Positions 16,675-24,136 of a DNA stretch of 33,883 bases are shown one piece after another. Source of the DNA: an uncultured Verrucomicrobia subdivision 3 bacterium (GTDB taxonomy: Bacteria; Verrucomicrobiota; Verrucomicrobiia; Limisphaerales; UBA11358); assembly GCA_903861445.1 (NCBI GenBank), contig CAIOUK010000072.1:1-33883 (forward strand), in the 5' to 3' direction. A program made the translations under genes and the position numbers. How positions within the stretch are numbered: the stretch's first letter is position 1; each line of letters opens with the position of its first letter. The notes below the pieces were generated by a model. That model made no database searches and was not told where the DNA came from. It saw only the letters and a program-made list of their open reading frames with translations.

Positions 16675-19383
16675 ATGGCATCACAGCTTTCAAAAATATT
16701 GGCGATTAGCGTCTTGCTGGTGGCCATGTGTTCGGTCGCTGCTGGTGCAACCGTTTCCGTGACCGACTTGCGGTGTGAGTATCTGGCCGAGCCGCCGGGC
16801 ATTGACACGCCATTGCCGCGCTTCAGTTGGAAGCTGGTGGACGCTGCGAAAACGCGCGGGCAGCGGCAGACGGCTTGCCAGATTATCGTGGAAACGGCAA
16901 CCGGGGCGGCGGCAGCGAAAAAAGTTTTGTGGGATTCGGGCAAAATTACGTCTGCCAATTCGGTGAACTTTGAATATGGCGGCACGCCGCTGACTTCAGG
17001 GCAGACCTGTTTCTGGAAAGTGCGGGTTTGGGACAAAGATGGCAACCCGACGGAATGGAGTGCGCCGGCGCGGTTTTCCATCGGTCTGCTTCAGCCGGCG
17101 GATTGGGAAGGCGATTGGATTCGGTTCAAGGAAGCCGACAATGTCAAGCACATCTGGTATCGAAAAAGTTTTTCCTTGAAGGACGTGCCGGCTTCCGCGT
17201 TTGTTTATCTCGCTTCGATTGGTTACCACGAGTTGTATGTGAATGGCGAGCGGATCGGTGACCGCGTGCTCACGCCCGAAATCACGGACTTGGAGAAGCG
17301 CGTCATCTACGTCACCTACGACATCACGAGCAAGCTGCGCGCGGGTGACAACGTGATCGCGGTCTGGACCGGACCGGGCTGGGCGCGGGCCGATGGTTCT
17401 TATGGCAAAAAAATCTGGAAACAGGACTCCATCTTTAATTGTCAGGTCAACTTATCAAATGACATGAAGCTGCACTCGGACGCGAGCTGGAAATGCCGAA
17501 TCAGTTCCAGCGAAAATCTCGGACTTTGGAAGGGCGGCGGCAAAGGAGAATACGGCGGCGAACTAGTTGACGCCCGGCGCGAGGTGCCGGACTGGAATCA
17601 GCCCGCTTACGATGACAGCGGCTGGAGCAACGCGTCTGTCTATCAGAAATCCATCATCCTGTCCGCGACGATGCAGGAGCCGGACCGCAAGATTGAAATG
17701 TTGAAGCCGGTATCCATGACAGAAACGAATGGCGAATACACTTTCGATCTGGGCCGGAACTTTACCGGGTGGATTGAGTTCGATTTGCGTAACGGCAAGG
17801 CTGGGGAAGTGGTGAAATTTCTGACCGCCAACCGGCCGGGAACCAAAATTGATTTCAAGCAGGAAAGCCGATACATCTACAACACCAACGGCACTGGCAC
17901 ATTTCGCCATCGCTTCAACTACTGCGCCGGGCGCTGGATCACCGTTGCCGGGCTTTCTTACAAACCGGATTTGAAAGACCTGCGTTGTTACATCGTCACG
18001 AACGACCGCAAACGGATCGGGAGCTTTAATTGCTCAAAGGAACTCTTCAACCAGATTTATGAAACCGACTTGCGGACTTATCTGGCGTGCACTGTCAACG
18101 GCGTGACCATGGATTGTCCGCATCGCGAGCGGTTTGGTTACGGCGAGGTCGCGCTGGCCTGCACCTGGGGCTGCGGCATGCCGAACTTTGAATCCGCGCC
18201 GTATTATCGCAAGGCCGCGCGCGACTGGTTTGACGTGCAGCGCGCGGACGGTTTCGTCAACACCATCGCGCCGCAGGTCTACAAAGGTGCGGGCGGCACG
18301 CTTTGGAGCAGTGCACCGATCACCTTGAGCTGGGAGTTTTACAAAGCTTACGGCGACCGGCGATTTTTGGCGGAAGCTTATTCGCCAATGAAAAAATGGC
18401 TGGATTACTTGAACCACGCGGTTTCAGCCGAAGGCGTGCTGACGAACTACGCCGGCGCAGCGCGGTTTCTCGGCGACTGGGCGACGCCGCACGGCAGCGA
18501 ATATGGCAACACGCCAGCGGCGCAGTTGTTCAACAACGGTGTGTATGCTTACGGCCTCGGAGTGTTGGTTGAGTCGGCAAAAATTTTGGGCAATCCGGAA
18601 GATGTAAAAATTTATTCGGCGCGGCTGGAGGAGTTGCGGAAGAATGTTCACCGCCACTTTTTTAATGCGGACAGTAAGACCTACATTGACGGACGGCAAC
18701 TGGCGATGGCCTTCCCGCTCTACACTGGCATTACGCCGGCGAGCGAACGCGCGGCGGTGTTCAAGAATTTCGCGGATGAGATTAACCGCAAAGGCTATCT
18801 CGACACGGGCAGTTCCGGTCTGCCCATTCTGCTGAAGTTCATCGTTGAAGATGCGGAGCGTGCTGATCTCCTGTTCCCGAGTTTGGCGCGAACGGAAGCT
18901 CCGAGTTACGGCTTCTTTCTGAAATCCGGCGAGACGACGTGGCCGGAATATTGGAAGGGGGAAGACTTGTTCAGCCGCATCCACACTTGTTACACGGGCA
19001 TCGCCGGTTATTTCATCAAGGCGATTGGCGGCATCCGGCCTGACCCATCGGCTTGGGGAATGCAGCAGTTTCTCCTCAAGCCCAGCCTTGTCGGTGATTT
19101 GACTTACGCGAACACCAGCAGCGGTTCGTATTATGGCAACATCGTATGCAACTGGGCCCGCACGGGGAACACCGCGACGTTCGACGTGGAAATTCCGCCG
19201 AATACGACCGCGAAAGTTTTCATTCCCGCCGCGAAAGTGGACGACGTGCGCGAAGGCTCCAGCCCCGCCGCAAGTGCCGAGGGCGTTTTCTATCTCGGTC
19301 AGGAAAGTGGTTGCGCCGTGTTTTCTGTTTCGTCTGGGGCGTATCGGTTTAATAGTTCATCGGTTCCCGCGCGGGCGAAATAA
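16675..19383 (+). CDS. GH78 alpha-L-rhamnosidase, secreted
   Basis: A 902-residue protein with a signal peptide (ILAISVLLVAMCSVAAG). The order is typical of bacterial GH78. An N-terminal beta-sandwich follows the signal (LRCEYLAEPPGIDTPLPRFSW, WDSGKI, FWKVRVWDKDG). Next is a rhamnosidase N-domain (FVYLASIGYHELYVNG, GDNVIAVW), then linker strands. The (alpha/alpha)6 catalytic barrel carries DCPHRERFGYGE (Asp480-Glu491), and a C-terminal beta domain follows. The motif corresponds to the acidic catalytic block DCPxRE..G..GD. Glu485 is in place, while the last acid is Glu rather than the usual Asp. It should cleave terminal alpha-L-rhamnose. The gene ends 28 bp before the DUF6288 gene. Confidence 0.9.
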   Translation: MASQLSKILAISVLLVAMCSVAAGATVSVTDLRCEYLAEPPGIDTPLPRFSWKLVDAAKTRGQRQTACQIIVETATGAAAAKKVLWDSGKITSANSVNFEYGGTPLTSGQTCFWKVRVWDKDGNPTEWSAPARFSIGLLQPADWEGDWIRFKEADNVKHIWYRKSFSLKDVPASAFVYLASIGYHELYVNGERIGDRVLTPEITDLEKRVIYVTYDITSKLRAGDNVIAVWTGPGWARADGSYGKKIWKQDSIFNCQVNLSNDMKLHSDASWKCRISSSENLGLWKGGGKGEYGGELVDARREVPDWNQPAYDDSGWSNASVYQKSIILSATMQEPDRKIEMLKPVSMTETNGEYTFDLGRNFTGWIEFDLRNGKAGEVVKFLTANRPGTKIDFKQESRYIYNTNGTGTFRHRFNYCAGRWITVAGLSYKPDLKDLRCYIVTNDRKRIGSFNCSKELFNQIYETDLRTYLACTVNGVTMDCPHRERFGYGEVALACTWGCGMPNFESAPYYRKAARDWFDVQRADGFVNTIAPQVYKGAGGTLWSSAPITLSWEFYKAYGDRRFLAEAYSPMKKWLDYLNHAVSAEGVLTNYAGAARFLGDWATPHGSEYGNTPAAQLFNNGVYAYGLGVLVESAKILGNPEDVKIYSARLEELRKNVHRHFFNADSKTYIDGRQLAMAFPLYTGITPASERAAVFKNFADEINRKGYLDTGSSGLPILLKFIVEDAERADLLFPSLARTEAPSYGFFLKSGETTWPEYWKGEDLFSRIHTCYTGIAGYFIKAIGGIRPDPSAWGMQQFLLKPSLVGDLTYANTSSGSYYGNIVCNWARTGNTATFDVEIPPNTTAKVFIPAAKVDDVREGSSPAASAEGVFYLGQESGCAVFSVSSGAYRFNSSSVPARAK

Positions 19384-19411
19384 AATGGCCGAGTGAACCG
19401 TGAAACGAAAT

Positions 19412-22400
19412 ATGAAAAACCGGATTGATAGGAGCATATTTCGGATGGATAGTGGCGGGATGCAAGTTGCCTGTCGTAAAAGTTTTCTGTCCGCGTGCTT
19501 GTTCGTTTTCAGCATGGCGTCGATGGCGGTGGCGCAGTCGGCGCCGGATCTCACGGTGGGCACCAACCGCTTCACGGTCTACACCAATAGCCAATACTAC
19601 ATGGGTGGCCAATTTTTTACCTACAACTTGGGACCCACGGGACTGCGCGGCTGGATTTACGCATTGGGTCCGAGTTCACTGGATCAATTTACTTCCATTG
19701 CACCCTGGCAGATTCTGGTCACCTCGGTGGGCACCAACACGCCGGCGGTTGGCTTCCTCCAAACCAACGATGTCATTTTGGGGGTGGCGGCCGGATTGCC
19801 GCCGGCACCGCTCTTTACGAATGATTCGCGCATTGTGCTGGGCAACGCCATCACCGCCGCCGAGGCCGGCAACGGCAAACTTAGTTTTCTGGTGAACCGC
19901 TACGGCGTCAGCACCAACATGAATTTTACCATTCAGTTGCGGATGACCAACATGGCCTACAGCGGCACTGCGCCGTATAACTGCCCTAAGTCGGCGTTGA
20001 TTCTGTCCAATGCCTTGAATGTGATCAGCCAGCGGAATGGGGGTTCGCAGGCTTTAGCATTATTAGCCAGTGGTAACACCAATTACCTGCCTCAAGTGCA
20101 GAGTTATGCGCGCTCGATTGCGCCGGCGAACCTCGTGTTGGGATGGCCGACTTATCAGGGCGTGGGGGGCGGGGATGATACCTGGACCATGGGATACAAT
20201 GGGCTGTTGCTCGCTGAGTATTATATGGTGACCCACGATTCACAGGTGACCAATGCGTTGACGCAATATATCGTGGGGCTCGCCAAAAGTGATACGATGT
20301 GGGGCTGTTACGGTCATGGTGGCGCGAAAGTTATGCCTTATCATGTGGCCGCCGGAGTGCATGGTTATGGTTCGGGCTATGGCCCGGTCAATGCCTGCGG
20401 TTTGCTTTGCAAGTTGGCCATGGCGGTAGCCCAGAAGACTGGTATTCCGAGCATCGTGAACAACCCGGAATTCCAGCCGGCCATTAATCGCTCCATTAAT
20501 TTTTACGGCTACTATGTCCAAAAGGGCATGGTTCCTTATGGGGAAATGCCACCGTATTGGGATAATTATCATCCGGTCGGCAAGGATGGTTTGGCCGCCT
20601 TGTTCTTTGGGGTGTTGAGCAATCAAACGACTCAAGCCCAGTATTTCACGCGGATGAGCCTGGCGTCTTACTATTCCCGGGAAACCGGACATAACGGCTC
20701 GGGTTGGGGCTTGTGCTGGGACACGCTGGGCACAGTCATGGGCGGCACCAACGCTGCGGCCGCCTTTTCCGCCAACGCCCGTTGGCAATTGGAACTGGCT
20801 CGCCGTTGTGATGGTTCTTTTGCTTACGATTGCACCAGTGACACAATCAGCACGACTTCAGACTACTGGGGCTATGAAGACTATCAAGGCTTCTTGGATC
20901 CCACCGCATGGAATGCGCTGTTCCTGTCCGCGCCCAAGCAGGCGCTCTACATCACCGGCAAGAACGCCAACCCGTCGAATTACCTTACCGATGCCGCCGT
21001 GTCCAATGCAGTCTGGGCGGGGCAATGGCTCGCGAACGTGTCGAGCTATACCACGAACCAACTCATCGCCAATTTGAGCGAGTATCAGCCGACAGTGCGT
21101 CATGCGGCGGCGCAGCAACTGGCCGCCCTGTGCGCGACCAACGCAGCAATCAGCAACGCGGTTGCGCCGACGCTGATTATGTTGACGACCAACAGCAATC
21201 CGTGGACGCGCGAAGCAGCCTGCGACGCGCTCGGCAGCATGAAGTGCACAAATGCGCTTAACGCATTGGCGGCGCGGATGTATGACACTGATGTGTGGGT
21301 GCGCTTCAACGCAAATAATGCGCTGGACCAATTGGGCACGGCGGCCCTGCCGCAGTTGACGAACATCATGACGGCGTTCACCACCTACGCCTCACCGGAT
21401 CCATTGGTATCAATCAACTGGAATGATCCCTGCGGCTGGGGCAACGGTTATCTGGCTCACCTCCTGTTCAATACGCTCGCCAACAATACCATCGCTCAAA
21501 GCGTGGATCTGTTGTATCCGGCGGTCAATGCCGGATTGCTGGGACAACCAGATCGAATGGAGCAATCTCAAATAGGTCCTTTTCTCAAAAATCAGTTAAG
21601 CTGGCAGGATGTGCAGGCGGTGGCTCCGGCGCTGATGGTGGTCGGGAGCAAGATGGCACAAGCCGACCCGATGTGGGACGGCGCGGAGGCCGACGCGCTC
21701 GCGTGTCTGGCCAAATTCGGAGTCCCTGAAGGCTTGGCCGCACTCGCAGTGACGACCGACTCCGGGATAACATTCGATGGTGCCGGCAGGTTGACGCAAG
21801 CTTACCAGACCTACGGCACCGAAGCCGCCCAACTGCTGCCCACGCTGTATAATATGGAAACGACTGGCCAATCTAATGGTTGTGCCGGGTTAATTGCGGC
21901 GCTCCAGGCCAACGTCAACAATTTGCCGGCCGTGAACAGTTTCGTGCAGTTCTCCGTGGCGTCGGCGACGCCTTCCGCCGTCGGCATGGCGGCGGCTACC
22001 AACGTGGTTCTGAACGTGGCCGCATCCGATCTGAGTGGATGGAATCTACACTACGCGTGGTCGGTTGCGCAGGGACCGGGCACGGTCAGCTTTAGTAATC
22101 CGACCAACGCCAGCTGCACCGCTTCGTTTTCTGCTCCGGGAGTCTATGTCTTGCAAGTGGCGGCCGCGCCCGTCATGGACCGAAATCTTTTTTGGGATCC
22201 CGCCATTCCGGGCGCGATGTTCATGTGGGGTGATCCGACCTGGACATTTAATACCTGGACCAATTTTTATGGCGCATCCTACACCAATGTGCTCGTCACC
22301 GTCCTCGGCCCGCCGAGTGTCAACAATGCGGGTGGCGTAATCAAGCAGACGGCGACTTCCGCCGCCCTGCAAGGGTTGCTGACGGCCGGAGGCGGAGCAA

Positions 22401-24136
22401 ACGCCTGGTTTTGCTGGGGTGATCATGATGCCGGCACCAACAGTCCCAATGCGTGGGATGCGATCCAGACTGCGGGCACCGTGTCCGAGGGGACGGTATT
22501 TTCAGCCACGGTGACCGGACTCGCCACCAACAAAACTTATTTTTACCGCTGCTTTGTAACCAACGTAACCGGTCAGGCTTGGTCGGCTGCCGCCACCAGC
22601 TTCAGCGCCGTGCCGGCCAACGGCGGTTCTGGATACAACATGCAGATTTCTTTTACCAACTACAATCGGGCCGAGACCTTAACCAACTTCCCGCTGCTGG
22701 TGGTGCTCAGCAACGGCATGGCGGGAGCCACATTCGACTTTGGCACCTTTCTGACGACCAACGGCTATGACCTGCGGTTCACTGACAGCACCGGGCTGAC
22801 TAACTTGAACTACGAAATTGAAAGTTGGTCCGGCGCCAGTGCCAATGTCTGGGTGCAAGTGCCACGGTTCAATAGTAACTGCTCCATTTGGGCGAAGTGG
22901 GGGAATATTTCACAGACTAATCAGCCGGCTTATACCACTAATGGCGCGACTTGGGATAGCACCTTTAGAGGGGTCTGGCATTTTCCGGCCGGTGCAAGCC
23001 TTTCGGTGTTAGATTCGACAAGTAACAAGAACAACGGCACTAACTTTTCAGCTACAGCCGCTCAAGGAGCGGTGGGCGGAGGAATATATGCAGCATCAGG
23101 GCAATATATCGACCTGCCGAACAAGAATAACAGCTTGGACATATCTGCTGGAGACTGGACTATGCAAGCGTGGGCGAAACCCACCGCCTCTCTTCATTGG
23201 GTCAATCTCGTGTGTGCTAATAATTATTACGGTATTGCGGGGGGGGCAAATTCGCGGTGGAGTTTGCTGCAAGCTGACAACATTGTAGCCTGCGCAGATA
23301 GTGTTCCGGATGGTTCATTTCAGCATATGATGGCGACGCATTCCGGAACCAACAATAATTTTTACATAAATGGGTCTCTTCAGTCTTCAGTTTATCCTGA
23401 CAACAATTATTATTTTGGCCACCCATATTGCATCGGGCTTGGCTATTCTTCTTTTGCTGGTTCGATTGATGAAGTTCGCATCGAGGGTGTGGCTCGTTCG
23501 TCCAACTGGGTCTGGGCTTGTTACATGAACATGGCTTCTAACTCATTCTTCAATACGCCGAGTCCGGTCACATCATTCTGGTTATCTGCACCCATCGCGA
23601 ACCTGGCTCCGACCGGCATTACGACTAATTCCGCCACGCTGAATGCGGCCATGTCGGTTCCCGTCACAAACTATGCAGTGACCGTTTACTGGGGCACCAC
23701 TAACGGTGGAACCAATGCTGGCGCGTGGACGAATAGTGCATCCGTTGGTTCCTGGACCAATGTGGCGCTGACTAACATCGCGTATCAGGTCAGCGGGTTG
23801 TCGCCTGGAACGAAATACTATTACGCCTTCCGGGCGACGAATGCTTCGACCAACGTGTGGGCCACGCCAAGCTGGCAGTTTTTGACCTTGAATGTCAATG
23901 GCGCTGCCACGCCTGGGAAGTTCAAGGGTGTCAGCATAAGCGGGAGAATGTTGGGGCTGGTGGTGACGAACGGAACACCGGGCGGCTCATGGACCTTGCT
24001 GCAAAGCACGAACCTGGCACAGCCGATAAGCCAATGGCAGACCAACTGCACGGGCACCTACGATGGCAGCGGCAATCTCTCCACAAACATCGCCAACATA
24101 GTCACCAACCGCATGGGTTTTTACCTCCTGAAATAA
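19412..24136 (+). CDS. giant secreted DUF6288 protein with HEAT-like, Fn3-like, DUF2341 and LamG-type modules
   Basis: A protein of about 1,574 residues. ATG 19412 is used, but 19460 (MQVACRKSFLSACLFVF) gives a tighter signal peptide. Residues about 45-540 match the DUF6288 pattern: YNLGPTGLRGWIYALG, then a PDZ-like ILVTSVGTNTPAVGFLQTNDVILG, APYNCPKSALIL, and a helical toroid-like part (DDTWTMGYNGLLLAEYY, GAKVMPYHVAAGVHG). HEAT-like repeats lie at about 555-650, a PKD/Ig-like module at 840-960, an Fn3-like module at 966-1066, DUF2341 at about 1070-1180, a LamG/concanavalin module at 1186-1375 and an Fn3-like module at 1396-1493. The end is a small domain (WTLLQSTNLAQPISQW) often seen at the C-terminus of verrucomicrobial exported proteins. 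The toroid part may be an uncharacterised glycan-active domain and the rest binding modules. The stop overlaps the next start (TAATG). Confidence 0.75.
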   Translation: MKNRIDRSIFRMDSGGMQVACRKSFLSACLFVFSMASMAVAQSAPDLTVGTNRFTVYTNSQYYMGGQFFTYNLGPTGLRGWIYALGPSSLDQFTSIAPWQILVTSVGTNTPAVGFLQTNDVILGVAAGLPPAPLFTNDSRIVLGNAITAAEAGNGKLSFLVNRYGVSTNMNFTIQLRMTNMAYSGTAPYNCPKSALILSNALNVISQRNGGSQALALLASGNTNYLPQVQSYARSIAPANLVLGWPTYQGVGGGDDTWTMGYNGLLLAEYYMVTHDSQVTNALTQYIVGLAKSDTMWGCYGHGGAKVMPYHVAAGVHGYGSGYGPVNACGLLCKLAMAVAQKTGIPSIVNNPEFQPAINRSINFYGYYVQKGMVPYGEMPPYWDNYHPVGKDGLAALFFGVLSNQTTQAQYFTRMSLASYYSRETGHNGSGWGLCWDTLGTVMGGTNAAAAFSANARWQLELARRCDGSFAYDCTSDTISTTSDYWGYEDYQGFLDPTAWNALFLSAPKQALYITGKNANPSNYLTDAAVSNAVWAGQWLANVSSYTTNQLIANLSEYQPTVRHAAAQQLAALCATNAAISNAVAPTLIMLTTNSNPWTREAACDALGSMKCTNALNALAARMYDTDVWVRFNANNALDQLGTAALPQLTNIMTAFTTYASPDPLVSINWNDPCGWGNGYLAHLLFNTLANNTIAQSVDLLYPAVNAGLLGQPDRMEQSQIGPFLKNQLSWQDVQAVAPALMVVGSKMAQADPMWDGAEADALACLAKFGVPEGLAALAVTTDSGITFDGAGRLTQAYQTYGTEAAQLLPTLYNMETTGQSNGCAGLIAALQANVNNLPAVNSFVQFSVASATPSAVGMAAATNVVLNVAASDLSGWNLHYAWSVAQGPGTVSFSNPTNASCTASFSAPGVYVLQVAAAPVMDRNLFWDPAIPGAMFMWGDPTWTFNTWTNFYGASYTNVLVTVLGPPSVNNAGGVIKQTATSAALQGLLTAGGGANAWFCWGDHDAGTNSPNAWDAIQTAGTVSEGTVFSATVTGLATNKTYFYRCFVTNVTGQAWSAAATSFSAVPANGGSGYNMQISFTNYNRAETLTNFPLLVVLSNGMAGATFDFGTFLTTNGYDLRFTDSTGLTNLNYEIESWSGASANVWVQVPRFNSNCSIWAKWGNISQTNQPAYTTNGATWDSTFRGVWHFPAGASLSVLDSTSNKNNGTNFSATAAQGAVGGGIYAASGQYIDLPNKNNSLDISAGDWTMQAWAKPTASLHWVNLVCANNYYGIAGGANSRWSLLQADNIVACADSVPDGSFQHMMATHSGTNNNFYINGSLQSSVYPDNNYYFGHPYCIGLGYSSFAGSIDEVRIEGVARSSNWVWACYMNMASNSFFNTPSPVTSFWLSAPIANLAPTGITTNSATLNAAMSVPVTNYAVTVYWGTTNGGTNAGAWTNSASVGSWTNVALTNIAYQVSGLSPGTKYYYAFRATNASTNVWATPSWQFLTLNVNGAATPGKFKGVSISGRMLGLVVTNGTPGGSWTLLQSTNLAQPISQWQTNCTGTYDGSGNLSTNIANIVTNRMGFYLLK

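Noticed and set aside
23239-23246. G8 tract as a phase-variation switch.
   Set aside because: A single tract in one genome sequence gives no evidence of length variation; reported only with the composition shift.
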